27,446 nt of DNA from an uncultured Planctomycetales bacterium (GCA_937889015.1 CALARR010000131.1:1-27446), one strand, 5' to 3'; numbered from the stretch's first letter, positions 1 to 7,970 are shown. Made by a program: numbers and translations. The notes: a model not told the origin generated them from the sequence alone.

Positions 1-52
1 GCATACGAGATATCCACTCGTGACTGGATTCAGACGTGTGCTCTTCCGATCT
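1..52. other. Illumina TruSeq adapter contamination
   Basis: The first 52 bases are not genomic. They read as the inner part of the TruSeq index (P7) oligonucleotide: the P7 tail GCATACGAGAT (1-11), an 8-nt index ATCCACTC (12-19), then the read-2 primer site ending CTCTTCCGATCT (41-52). One G is missing near position 28 compared with the standard oligo. The reverse complement of the index, GAGTGGAT, matches what I recall as TruSeq index 23. Genomic sequence begins at 53, interrupting the oxidoreductase gene on the minus strand. Confidence 0.97.
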
Positions 53-1329
53 ATCTCCGTAAGCCGGGCGCCGTATTCGAAGTTGCTGCTCGCCGCCGCG
101 CCCCCCTTGCAGGCGTCGATCCAGTCGCGATGATGGCCTGCCGAACGCTTCAACGTCGGCGCCGGCTTGGTGAAGGTGGCCGTCTTGTCCAGCAAGGCCA
201 CCTGCGGCGGCCCGCCCGCCCCCTCGCACGCAATGTAGCCCTTGTCCCCTACAAACAACACGCCCCGGCGATACTTCGACCGCGTGCGGTCATAGGCGGC
301 CGGCAGCTCGGGCATCAGGCCGCTGTCGTACCAGGTCAGCTTCACCGCCGGCCGACGCTCCGTGGCCGGATAGCGGTAATAGCACAAGCAGCCCTGCGGC
401 TGCATCTCCGCATGGATCTTGCCCGCCCCATACGCCTCGATGCTCTCCGGCGCATCCAGGTCCAGCGCCCAGCAGGGCGCGTCCATGTCGTGACAGCCAA
501 AGTCGCCGAACCCGCCCGTGCCGAACGCCCAGAAATCGCGCCACGAAACGGGCGTGTAGACCGGGTGCCAGGGCCGCGGCGCGCGCGGGCCGAGCCACAG
601 GTCCCAGTTCAGCCCCGCCGGCACCGGTGGTGTGTCCTGGGGAATCTCGGTCAGTTCCGGATTCCAGCGTTTCGCCGGCACCCACGAATGAACCTCGCGC
701 ACCGGGCCGATCACCCCCGCCCAAATCAATTCGCACGTGTCGCGGATGCCGTCGCGCGAGTGGCCGGGGTTGCCCATCTGCGTGGCCACGCCCGTCTCCT
801 TGGCCACCTGGGCCACCAGCCGCGCCTCGCGAATGTTGTGCGTCAGCGGCTTCTCGCAGTAGGTGTGCTTCCCCTGCCGCATGGCCACCACGCTCACGTA
901 GGCGTGCAAATGATCGGGCGTGGCGATGAGCACCGCGTCGATCGCCTTCTCCTTGTCCAGCATCACGCGAAAATCTTCGTAGTCCGCCGCGCGGAAATTG
1001 GGCGTCTTCTCGCTGTAGTGCTTCTCGATCTCCGCCTTGATCGGCAACCGGCCGGCCTTGCCCTTGTAGTAAAAGCGATCCAGGTCCCACTCCGTGCAGG
1101 GATCGGCCAGGGCCGTCACCTGCACGTCGTCCAGGTGGAACAACTGCCGCAAATTCGATCGCCCTTGCCCGCCCGCCCCGATCAAGGCCACGTTCACCTT
1201 CTCGCTGGGCGGCACGAATTTGGGCCCCCCCAACACATGCCGCGGCACAATCGTCACCGCCGCCGCGCCCGCGGCCGCGGCCTGCACAAACTGACGTCGG
1301 GTGGATTGGGCAGTCGCTTCCGTTTTCAT
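53..1329 (-). CDS. Gfo/Idh/MocA family oxidoreductase, Tat-exported, 3' end missing
   Basis: This minus-strand reading frame starts at ATG 1329 and runs open for 425 codons until the adapter at 52, so the C-terminus is lost. It begins MKTEATAQSTRRQFVQAAAA, a twin-arginine signal followed by an alanine-rich hydrophobic stretch and VPRHVLGG, which suggests export by the Tat pathway. The mature part opens with a Rossmann dinucleotide motif (VALIGAGGQGRSN). It then has the family's EKP motif (YCEKPL, Lys160), which in Gfo/Idh/MocA enzymes lies next to the active site. The region WDLWLGPARPRPWHP and a GGFGDFGCHDMD stretch match the planctomycete branch. Such enzymes use NAD(P) to oxidise or isomerise sugars; the substrate here is unknown. 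It is divergent from the beta-propeller gene, with a repeat-filled spacer between them. Family membership is secure; substrate is not. Confidence 0.93.
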
Positions 1330-1377
1330 CCTTCATTCTCCTTCGCGGCAGGCGGAACGGTCTGGAGGCTACAGAGT

Positions 1378-1539
1378 CTTTCCCAGAACCAACCCAGCGC
1401 GCTCGGGCGGCCCAACGGCCGTGCATGGCCGACAGGCTCTGGGACCGGGTCTAAGCACCTATCCCAGCACTAACCCGGCGCGCTCGAGCGGCCCAGCGGC
1501 CGTGCATGGCCGACAGGCTCTGGGACCGGCTCTAAGAAC
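1378..1539. repeat. Tandem pair of an 81-bp dispersed repeat (copies 1 and 2)
   Basis: Two head-to-tail units, 1378-1458 and 1459-1539, have a period of exactly 81 bp. Each opens with CTTTCCCAG or CTATCCCAG, carries a gcggccca core and GGCCGTGCATGGCCGACAGG, and closes with CTCTGGGACCGG then TCTAAG. The opening CCCAGAAC and the closing (G)TTCTGGG of the consensus are inverted, so a unit could fold back on itself. A third unit seems to begin at 1540 (CTATCAGAA) and is cut short. Read in one frame, both units are free of stops and give LSQNQPSALGRP...PTGSGTGSK, the same frame that is used inside the HEAT-repeat gene. From 1540 to 1776 I see no gene. Confidence 0.9.
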
Positions 1540-1776
1540 CTATCAGAATCGTTGCCCCACAAGCGTTTGTCAACGCCCACCCGCCCCGCCGAACCGGCAT
1601 CGCCCGACCCCGCCAAACCGCCGCGGCCGATTTTTTCCAGCCAAAACTGGACTCCCCACGTCCCGTCGGCGATACTGAGTGGAATCCCAACTACCGCAGA
1701 GGCGATTACCCCCTTTGCCCCCACGCATGCCGCCCATGCCTGTCCAGACAGGCTCGTCCGCAAACTGCCAAAGGAC

Positions 1777-1940
1777 CTATCCCATAACCACCCCAGCCAC
1801 CTCCGAGCGGCCCAGCAGGACTGAGCTGCCGACAGGTTTTGGGACCGGCCCAAAGAACCTTTCCCATAACCGCCCCAGCCACCTCCGGGCGGCCCAGCAG
1901 GACTGAGCTGCCGACAGGTTCTGGGACCGGCCCAAAGCAC
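1777..1940. repeat. Tandem pair of the 81-82 bp dispersed repeat (copies 3 and 4)
   Basis: Units 1777-1858 and 1859-1940 are 82 bp each and nearly identical to each other. They share the opening CTATCCCATAAC or CTTTCCCATAAC, the core GCGGCCCAGCAGGACTGAGC, then TGCCGACAGGTT and TGGGACCGGCCCAAAG. They differ from copies 1 and 2 in the middle third and are one base longer. In the frame used by the coding copy at 5802 they contain a TGA stop. They end 45 bp before the start of the beta-propeller gene and must occupy much of its upstream region. A degenerate fragment (GACAGGCTCGTCCG...) may precede them near 1747. Confidence 0.9.
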
Positions 1941-1984
1941 TCGTTCCCACCCGTCCCTTTCCCAGGATCATCCCTCCCCTGACT

Positions 1985-3601
1985 ATGAGAGCTCGCCGCA
2001 TGCACGCCCTCCTGTCCACCGCAGCTTCTCTCCTTGCCTGCCTCCTCCTCACCACCGTCGCGACCGCCGCCGGCGATTGGCCGCAGTGGCGCGGGCCGAG
2101 CCGCAACGGCATCCAGACCGATTGCCCGCCGCTGGCCAACGAGTGGCCCAGCAAAGGACTGACCAAGCTTTGGGACAGCGAGAACATCCCCTCCGATGAC
2201 GAAGGCGGCCACGGCAGTGTCGTAGCGGTCGGCTCGCGCGTCTATGCGGCCGTCGTCTGGCACAGCGATCTCCCCAGCGAGACGCGCGGCATCGACGACC
2301 TCGTGCTCCGCGAACTCGGCTATCAATCGGTCGCCGGCTGGCCCAAGGAAACCGTCGAGAAGATGGAACGCGATCGCCTCGCGCTCGATCCCAATCTGAA
2401 AGGCCAGGACTTCGACAAGTTCGTGACCGACTGGCTCGCGGCCAACCTCGATGCCAAGAAGCGGCAGACCAGCGGCGGCTTCGTGCGCGGCCGCTTCCAA
2501 CGCCGCGGCGACGCCATCCCGCTGGAGGTCTACGCCAAGCTTGTGACCGTTTCCAAAAAGCGATTTCCCAACGAAGCCGCCCTGGTCCAGTGGCTCAATG
2601 AGCAGAACTTCGGCGACAAGATCACCAAGGAAATCCTGGCCGCCGTGCCCCCCACCATCCGCGTTGCCGAAGACGTGATCCTCTGCCTCGATCTGGCCAC
2701 CGGCAAGACTTTGTGGAAGTGCAAATCGCCCGGCGAAGCCGTCGGCCGCATGGCCTCCAGCACGCCCTGCGTGGTGGACGGGCGCGTGTACGCCCTGGGC
2801 AGCACGCACGGCTACTGTGTCGACGCCAACGACGGCAAGCTGCTCTGGTCCGCGCCCCTGCCCGTCAAAGCGCCCGCCGCCTCGCCCCTGGTCGCCGATG
2901 GGGTGCTGGTCGTGAACGCCGGCAAACTGGCCGCCTTCGACGCCGCCACCGGCAAGCCCCTCTGGACGCAGCCCAAGGCGGGCGGCGGCAACTCGTCCCC
3001 CGTCGCCTGGAAATCCGCCGATAAGACCGTCGTCCTCTGCAACGGCCGCGGCACGCTGGCCGGCGTCGATCTCAAGTCCGGCGAAGTGCTCTGGACCACG
3101 CCCGGCGGCGGCGACTGCACCCCCGCCATCGTCGGCGACGTGCTCGCCGTGCAAACCAACAAAGCCAGCGTCGGCATCCTCGCCGGCAAGCTCTCCGCCA
3201 CCGGCTTCCAACAACTCTGGAACATCCCCTACGACCCTCTCCGCTCGCAGTCCAGCCCCCTGATCATCGGAGAGCATGTCTATGTCATGGACGACGGCGT
3301 CCACTGGTGCATCGACCTGGCCTCGGGCCGGGAAGTGTGGAAGGAGAAGGTCGGCGCGTCGGCCATCTCCTCGCCGGCCTGCGCCGACGGCAAGGTCTTC
3401 CTTCTCGCCAGCGGCGGCGCCAAGGTGCTCATGCTCAAGCCCTCGCCCGAAAAATACACCCTGCTCGCCAAGGCCAACGCGCGTGCCTTGTCCTGCCCCT
3501 CGCCGGCCATCGCCGACGGCAAACTCCTGGTGCGCGGCCGCAAAGGAATCACTTGCTACGAGTTGCCCGCCGGCGCCGGCAGCGTAGCTAAACACCCGTA
3601 G
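1985..3601 (+). CDS. Secreted PQQ-type beta-propeller repeat protein
   Basis: The protein is 538 aa. It starts with a signal peptide (MRARRMHALLSTAASLLACL..., probable cleavage after TAA near residue 29), followed at once by GDWPQWRGPSRNGI. That is the characteristic opening of planctomycete PQQ-binding-like beta-propeller proteins. Blades are visible from about residue 230 on as repeats of the form LDLATGKTLWKCKSPG, VDANDGKLLWSAPL, FDAATGKPLWTQP, VDLKSGEVLWTTPGG and IDLASGREVWKEKVG. Residues of roughly 100-225 are not propeller-like; they look helical and charged and form an insertion between the first strand region and the main blades. No PQQ-dehydrogenase catalytic set is evident, so this is more likely a scaffold or binding protein than an enzyme. 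No clear ribosome binding site precedes ATG 1985; ATG 2000 in the same frame is the alternative. Confidence 0.9.
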   Translation: MRARRMHALLSTAASLLACLLLTTVATAAGDWPQWRGPSRNGIQTDCPPLANEWPSKGLTKLWDSENIPSDDEGGHGSVVAVGSRVYAAVVWHSDLPSETRGIDDLVLRELGYQSVAGWPKETVEKMERDRLALDPNLKGQDFDKFVTDWLAANLDAKKRQTSGGFVRGRFQRRGDAIPLEVYAKLVTVSKKRFPNEAALVQWLNEQNFGDKITKEILAAVPPTIRVAEDVILCLDLATGKTLWKCKSPGEAVGRMASSTPCVVDGRVYALGSTHGYCVDANDGKLLWSAPLPVKAPAASPLVADGVLVVNAGKLAAFDAATGKPLWTQPKAGGGNSSPVAWKSADKTVVLCNGRGTLAGVDLKSGEVLWTTPGGGDCTPAIVGDVLAVQTNKASVGILAGKLSATGFQQLWNIPYDPLRSQSSPLIIGEHVYVMDDGVHWCIDLASGREVWKEKVGASAISSPACADGKVFLLASGGAKVLMLKPSPEKYTLLAKANARALSCPSPAIADGKLLVRGRKGITCYELPAGAGSVAKHP

Positions 3602-3621
3602 GGTGCGTGCTCGCACGCACC
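3602..3621. repeat. Perfect 9-bp palindrome after the propeller gene
   Basis: GGTGCGTGC (3602-3610) and GCACGCACC (3613-3621) are perfectly inverted around a 2-nt centre, overlapping the last base of the stop codon. There is no T run after it on either strand, so a classical intrinsic terminator is doubtful; it may still help end or protect the transcript. The 18-bp right part, GCTCGCACGCACCAATTT (3609-3626), recurs as a direct repeat at 3687-3704. This suggests a dispersed element rather than a gene-specific site. Confidence 0.7.
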
Positions 3622-3631
3622 AATTTACCTC

Positions 3632-3655
3632 GTTGCGAAGCTCCGGCCTGGCAAC
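3632..3655. repeat. Degenerate copy of the GTTCCCAAGCT hairpin repeat
   Basis: This 24-bp stretch matches the perfect hairpin at 7614-7637 in length, centre (TCC) and flanks (CTCG before, GCACG after). It differs at several stem positions. The fourth stem pair has changed on both sides (C-G to G-C), which preserves pairing, while two other pairs are lost. It sits in the 386-bp spacer between the propeller gene and the next oxidoreductase, a spacer in which I see no gene. Confidence 0.6.
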
Positions 3656-3778
3656 GCACGTTCCCCAAGGTCCACGCAGCCGTAGCGCTCGCACGCACCA
3701 ATTTCCGCCGTAGAACCGATGGTTCGCGCACCCGACCGGCCTGATGCGCCAAGAAATCGCATCACCCCCAGAAAAGTC

Positions 3779-3807
3779 TTGAGCTTGGCAAACCGGTCGG
3801 ATAGAAC
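3779..3807 (+). promoter_or_regulatory. Candidate sigma-70 promoter for the Gfo/Idh/MocA-HEAT pair
   Basis: TTGAGC (3779-3784) and TAGAAC (3802-3807) are separated by 17 bp, each matching four of six consensus bases. Transcription would begin near 3814 and leave an untranslated leader of about 170 nt before ATG 3988. The matches are modest and the call rests on spacing and position only. Confidence 0.35.
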
Positions 3808-3987
3808 AGAAGTCCCGCAGCCGTGTTTTTCGGCTTGCGCCGCCAACTCTTGCGGCTCCAAGAAGTCGACCGCCGAGCTATCGCGTCTCAGGTGAGCAAT
3901 ACCGTAACGTTCACGCCCTTGCGCGGATCGCCGCGGCATTACTCTGCTGAAGATCCATCATCCCGCCAGAGAATCAGGAGTCGTGCC

Positions 3988-5265
3988 ATGGCCTATCGAA
4001 GTCCGAGCGTGTCGCGCCGCAGCTTCCTGCAAGGAACGCTCGCCACCGGAGCCACTCTCTCCTTGCCGACCTTCGTTCCCGGCAGCGCCCTCGGCGCCGG
4101 CCAGGCCGTCCCCCCCAGCGAACGCATCGTCGTGGGCGGAATCGGCCTGGGCGGCCGGGGCCGCTATGTGCTCGGCGAGTTCCTCAAGTTCCCCGTGACC
4201 CAATTCGTGGCCATCGCCGACTGCCAGCTCAGCCGCCGCGAACAAGTCAAGAAAACCGTCGATGCCCACTACGGCAACGCCGACTGCACCATGTATCGCG
4301 ATATGTTCGAGCTCCTCGGCCGTCGCGATATCGACGCCGTGCTCATCGCCACCGGCGACCGCTGGCACACCATGGCCTCGATCACGGCCGCGCGTGCGGG
4401 CAAGGACATCTACTGCGAAAAGCCCTGCTCGCTGACCATGCAGGAAAGCCGCGCCCTGGCCGACGTGATCAACCTCTACGGCCGCATCTACCAGGCCGGC
4501 ACGCAGCGCCGCAGCATCGGCAACTTCATGCTCGCCATCGAAATGGCCCAGACCGGCAAGCTCGGCAAGCTGCTGGAAGTGCACGCCAACACCTTGAGCC
4601 CGGGCGTCACCCACGACTGGCTCCCGGCCGAACCCCAGCCCGGCCTCGACGAATGCGACTGGGACCGCTGGCTGGGCCCCTGCCCCTGGCGCCCCTACAA
4701 CGCGCGCTACGTCGCTGGCGGCTGGCGCGGCCACTTCGATTTCCACGGCGGCGGCATCCTGGAATGGGGCGCCCATACGGTCGACCTCTGCCAGGCCGCC
4801 GCCTCCGCCGACGACACCGCCCCCATCGAATACGTGCCCAACGAATCGGGCGCCGTCTGCACCTATGCCAACGGCGTCAAACTCGTCATGCGCAAGGACG
4901 GCTGGCTCGGCTTGGGAACCTGCAGTGCGCGCTTCGTGGGCGATGCCGGCTGGGTCGAGACGGGCGATAGCGGCGCAATGCGCGTCGAACCCGACTCGCT
5001 CCTCTCGCAAAAAAAGACCTTCAAGATGGCCGGCACCTCCGCCGCGACCCACGTCGCCAACTTCCTGGAATGCGTCAAGACGCGCCGCCTCACCCGGGCC
5101 AACGCCAGCGTGGCCGGCCAGTCGCACATCGTCTGCCACGCCGCCTACATCGCCTGGCAACTCGGCCGCACCCTCAACTTCGACCCGGTCAAGGAAGAGT
5201 TCATCGGCGACGAACAGGCCAACCGCATGCGGAGCCGCGCCATGCGCGAACCCTGGACCATCTGA
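3988..5265 (+). CDS. Gfo/Idh/MocA family oxidoreductase, Tat-exported
   Basis: The protein is 425 aa and complete. ATG 3988 is preceded by CAGGAG at 3975-3980 with 7-nt spacing, which decides the start over upstream in-frame codons. Residues 9-16 are SRRSFLQG, a Tat motif, followed by a hydrophobic segment ending near LGAGQA. The NAD(P)-binding motif is GGIGLGGRGR (about residue 50), the EKP motif is YCEKPC with Lys145, and EWGAHTVDLCQ places a candidate catalytic His at 263. The C-terminus (FDPVKEEFIGDEQANRMRS) matches planctomycete homologues closely. It presumably acts on a sugar or polyol outside the cytoplasmic membrane; the substrate cannot be read from sequence. It lies 53 nt upstream of the HEAT-repeat gene on the same strand and probably shares its transcript. 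Its paralogue at 53-1329 is on the other strand. Confidence 0.95.
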   Translation: MAYRSPSVSRRSFLQGTLATGATLSLPTFVPGSALGAGQAVPPSERIVVGGIGLGGRGRYVLGEFLKFPVTQFVAIADCQLSRREQVKKTVDAHYGNADCTMYRDMFELLGRRDIDAVLIATGDRWHTMASITAARAGKDIYCEKPCSLTMQESRALADVINLYGRIYQAGTQRRSIGNFMLAIEMAQTGKLGKLLEVHANTLSPGVTHDWLPAEPQPGLDECDWDRWLGPCPWRPYNARYVAGGWRGHFDFHGGGILEWGAHTVDLCQAAASADDTAPIEYVPNESGAVCTYANGVKLVMRKDGWLGLGTCSARFVGDAGWVETGDSGAMRVEPDSLLSQKKTFKMAGTSAATHVANFLECVKTRRLTRANASVAGQSHIVCHAAYIAWQLGRTLNFDPVKEEFIGDEQANRMRSRAMREPWTI

Positions 5266-5318
5266 GCCGCACCTTCCCGTACCAGAACATCGACGCCATC
5301 GCATATCGGAGACCAAGC

Positions 5319-7535
5319 ATGTTTTGCCATACCCGCCTTCGCGCGATTCTCTGCCTGGCCCTGCTGGGGCTCATCGGGCTGGCCTCGTCCGTCTCGGCCG
5401 CACCCACCGAGCCCGAACTGCTGGCCACGCTCAACAACAAGGACGCGGCGTTGTTCGACAAGGCCCTGGCCTGCAAGCAACTGGCCGTCGTCGGTACCGA
5501 GGCGGCCGTGCCCGTCCTGGCCGCCCTGCTGAATGATGAAAAGCTCGCCCACTACGCGCGATTCGGCCTGGAACCCATCCCCTCGCCCAAGGTCGATGCG
5601 GCCCTGCTGGCCGCCCTGGGCAAGCTCAAAGGCACGCACCTGGTCGGCGCGATCAATTCAATCGCCAACCGGGGCAAGCCCGAGGCCATCGACCCGCTGG
5701 CCGGCAAGCTCGGCGACGCGGACCCGGCCGTCGCCTCGGCCGCGGCCCACGCCATCGCCCGGCTCGGCACGCCCAAGGCCGGCCAAATCCTCACCCAGTG
5801 CCTATCCGAGAACTGCCCCAGCCAAGGCGAGCGGCCCAGCCGCACTGAGTTGCCGACAGGTTCTGGGACCGGCTCCAAGACCTTAGCGGAGAAGACCGGC
5901 GCCCTGGGACTGGACGACAAGGGCACCTCCTACGGCGCGGCCGCCGCGGCCCTGGTCTGCGCCAAGACCCTCAGCCGGCAAGGGCATACCAAGGAAGCCG
6001 TGGACCTGCTGGTGAAATTGCGTTCGCTCCCGGCCGCGCCCGAACACGTACGTCTGGCCGCGCTGCTCCAGGCGATCCAAATCCAGAAGGCCGACGGCCT
6101 GGCACTGCTCGGCTCGGCCCTGACCGACGCCGATCCGCGCGTGTTCCAGACCGGGCTGCGCACGGCGCGCCTCATCAAGCCCTCCGACGCGGTGCCGACC
6201 GTCCTGGCCACCCTGCCCAAGGCCACGCCCGCTCGCCGAGCCCTGCTGGTGACCCTACTGGGCGACCTGGCCGATCCCGCCTGCTTGCCGGCCGTCCTCG
6301 AAGCGGCCCAGGGCAGCGAGCCCGCCGTGCGCATCGCCGCCCTGGAAGCCCTGGCCACCTTGGGCAGCGCCGCCCAGGTCACGCTCCTCATCGACGCCGC
6401 CTCCGACAAGCTGCCCGAAGTCTCCGAACAAGCCCAGAAAACCCTCGCCGCCCTGTCCGGCGCCCCAGTCGATCAGGCCGTGTTGGCTGCCCTCGACGAC
6501 CAGGCGCGCCGCGCCATGGCCATCCGCCTCATCGGCCAGCGCCGTATCACCGCGGCCCTGCCCAAGCTCCTCGCCCTGCTGGATGGGCCGGACCGGTTGG
6601 AGGTCGTCACCGCCCTGGGCGAGACGATCTCGTTGACGCAACTCGACGTGCTCGGCAAATTGCTGGCGTCCGATTCGGCCGACGTCCGCAAGGCCGCCTG
6701 CGATGCCCTGCACACGGCCTGCTCGCGCATGCCTGACCGCGACGCCACCGCGACCTGGTTGGCCGCCTATCTCAAGACCGATGCGGAAGAGATCCTCCGC
6801 TTCGTCACCGAGGAATTGCGACGCATCGGCGGCCCCCAGGCCCTGGCCACCGTGGCCCAGGCCGCCAAGGGTCCCGACGGTTTGGCAAAGGACCTGGCCA
6901 CGCAGGCCCTGGGCGAATGGCTCGATATCTCGGCCGCCCCGGTCCTGCTCGACCTGGCCAAGGCCGAAGACGCCGGCAAATACGGCGTTCGCGGCCTGCG
7001 CGGCTACGTGCGCCTCGCGCGCCAGTTCTCCATGCCCGAAGAGGAACGCCTGGCCATGTGCCGCACGGCCTTGGCCACAGCCCAGCGCGACAGCGAGAAG
7101 AAGCTGGTCCTCGAGGTCCTGCAGCGCAACCCGAGCCTGGCCGGTCTGAAACTCGTGGCCGAGGTGGCCGAGAATCCGGCCCTGGCCCCCCAGGCGCGCG
7201 TCGTGGCCATGACGATCGGCGAGAAGGTCGGGCACAAGTCGGCCGAGGTCCAGCGCCTGCTGATGAAGATCGGGCACGACCCGGTGAAGATCGAGATCGT
7301 GAAGGCCGAATACGGCACGGCCGACAAGGTGAAGGATGTCAGCGACGTGCTCCGCAAGTACGTGCGCGACTACCCGCTGATCGACCTGCCCAAGCCCAGC
7401 TACAACGCCAGCCTCGGCGGCGATCCGGTGCCCGGCAAGCCCAAGCAGTTGAAGATCCAGTACCGCATGGACGGCAAGCCGGGCGAGGTGACCTTCAAGG
7501 AAAACGCTCCCATCCTCCTGCCCACGCCCAAGTAG
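5319..7535 (+). CDS. Secreted HEAT-repeat protein carrying an in-frame 81-bp repeat
   Basis: The protein is 738 aa. ATG 5319 has GGAG at 5308-5311 with 7-nt spacing and opens a signal peptide (MFCHTRLRAILCLALLGLIG..., cleavage near SAA). The frame is open further upstream, but no signal or binding site supports an earlier start. The body is built of alanine- and leucine-rich helical pairs of the HEAT/PBS-lyase kind, such as AVPVLAALLNDEKLAHYARF, DPAVASAAAHAIARLG, EPAVRIAALEALATLG and SADVRKAACDALHTA. These form a solenoid that usually binds other proteins. Residues 162-188 break this pattern: they are encoded by one unit of the dispersed 81-bp repeat and read LSENCPSQGERPSRTELPTG followed by SGTGSKT. 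The C-terminal 120 residues leave the repeat pattern (DPVKIEIVKAEYGTADKVKD). It follows an oxidoreductase gene by 53 nt, so the two probably work together. Confidence 0.92.
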   Translation: MFCHTRLRAILCLALLGLIGLASSVSAAPTEPELLATLNNKDAALFDKALACKQLAVVGTEAAVPVLAALLNDEKLAHYARFGLEPIPSPKVDAALLAALGKLKGTHLVGAINSIANRGKPEAIDPLAGKLGDADPAVASAAAHAIARLGTPKAGQILTQCLSENCPSQGERPSRTELPTGSGTGSKTLAEKTGALGLDDKGTSYGAAAAALVCAKTLSRQGHTKEAVDLLVKLRSLPAAPEHVRLAALLQAIQIQKADGLALLGSALTDADPRVFQTGLRTARLIKPSDAVPTVLATLPKATPARRALLVTLLGDLADPACLPAVLEAAQGSEPAVRIAALEALATLGSAAQVTLLIDAASDKLPEVSEQAQKTLAALSGAPVDQAVLAALDDQARRAMAIRLIGQRRITAALPKLLALLDGPDRLEVVTALGETISLTQLDVLGKLLASDSADVRKAACDALHTACSRMPDRDATATWLAAYLKTDAEEILRFVTEELRRIGGPQALATVAQAAKGPDGLAKDLATQALGEWLDISAAPVLLDLAKAEDAGKYGVRGLRGYVRLARQFSMPEEERLAMCRTALATAQRDSEKKLVLEVLQRNPSLAGLKLVAEVAENPALAPQARVVAMTIGEKVGHKSAEVQRLLMKIGHDPVKIEIVKAEYGTADKVKDVSDVLRKYVRDYPLIDLPKPSYNASLGGDPVPGKPKQLKIQYRMDGKPGEVTFKENAPILLPTPK
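5802..5882 (+). repeat. Coding copy of the 81-bp dispersed repeat (copy 5)
   Basis: Within the HEAT-repeat gene, 27 codons (residues 162-188) match intergenic copies 3 and 4: CTATCC at the start, CCCCAGCC, GAGCGGCCCAGC, ACTGAGTTGCCGACAGGT, then TCTGGGACCGGCTCCAAG. It is one base shorter than copies 3 and 4 and the same length as the period of copies 1 and 2. The missing base puts the TGA inside ACTGAG out of frame, so the host gene stays open. The peptide is polar and rich in Gly, Ser, Thr and Pro, unlike the helices on either side, and is best explained as an exposed loop. Confidence 0.88.
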
Positions 7536-7550
7536 CCCATCGCCCTGGGT

Positions 7551-7595
7551 CCGTGGGGCAGGTTATCAAGCCGTGGGGCAGGTTATCAACCTGCC
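7551..7595. repeat. Direct 19-bp repeat ending in a hairpin
   Basis: CCGTGGGGCAGGTTATCAA occurs at 7551-7569 and again at 7571-7589. The second copy runs into GGCAGGTT ATC AACCTGCC (7577-7595), a perfect 8-bp stem with a 3-nt loop. It starts 16 bp after the HEAT gene stop. This is the first of three hairpins in a row in the 541-bp spacer before the hydrolase gene. It has no T run, so it resembles a REP-like dispersed element more than a terminator. Confidence 0.85.
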
Positions 7596-7613
7596 CTCGT
7601 TGGGCGCACCCTC

Positions 7614-7637
7614 GTTCCCAAGCTCCAGCTTGGGAAC
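7614..7637. repeat. Perfect 11-bp hairpin repeat GTTCCCAAGCT/AGCTTGGGAAC
   Basis: Two 11-bp arms at 7614-7624 and 7627-7637 are perfect inverted repeats around CC. With flanking CTC before and GCAC after, this is a widespread small palindromic repeat in bacterial genomes, including planctomycetes, as far as I recall. A degenerate relative lies at 3632-3655. Confidence 0.88.
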
Positions 7638-7645
7638 GCACCTCC

Positions 7646-7662
7646 GCGAAGCTCCGCTTCGC
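7646..7662. repeat. Perfect 7-bp hairpin GCGAAGC/GCTTCGC
   Basis: Arms at 7646-7652 and 7656-7662 flank TCC. This is the third hairpin in the cluster, 8 bp after the previous one and with the same CTCC-type centre, so it may be part of one composite element. The rest of the spacer (7663-8076) holds no gene I can support. It has a small inverted pair TGTTGC/GCAACA at 7851-7865 and a short tandem repeat at 7947. Confidence 0.75.
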
Positions 7663-7946
7663 CCGAGCCGAAACCCAACCTCAACCCAGCCACGCATCCG
7701 TGCGCCGCCCCTCACCCGGATGCAACAACCCAGCCAGAAGAGCGGCCTCGATCCCTGGGCTCAACCGTCGCCGTATCTTCCTTCTAACAAGCGGGTTACG
7801 CACGGACAATCCAAAGCAACACGCGAAGGGTCACCCGGCGAGGCGTTGCATGTTGCAATGCAACACACCAACGCACCTCTCGTACACACCCCAAATCCTC
7901 GCAGACGCTCGCCTCCACCCCTCTGTGCCTCCGGCCCTCCCCCCGG

Positions 7947-7970
7947 CCCCTTTGCCCCTTTGCCCCTTTG
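7947..7970. repeat. Three tandem copies of CCCCTTTG
   Basis: The 8-bp unit CCCCTTTG is repeated three times without interruption, 107 bp upstream of the hydrolase start. It is a simple-sequence repeat in noncoding DNA. Slippage could change its length, but a link to expression is speculation. Confidence 0.85.

Noticed and set aside
1378..1940. CRISPR array
   Set aside because: Units are 81-82 bp and directly adjacent with no unique spacers of regular length, and no cas genes are present.
1706..3694. A 662-codon minus-strand frame over the beta-propeller gene
   Set aside because: Rich in Gly, Ala, Asp and Val without motifs, typical of an antisense shadow. The plus-strand frame has a signal peptide and propeller blades.
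3625..3939. A 104-codon minus-strand frame between the propeller and oxidoreductase genes
   Set aside because: It overlaps dispersed repeats, lacks a ribosome binding site and resembles no known protein.
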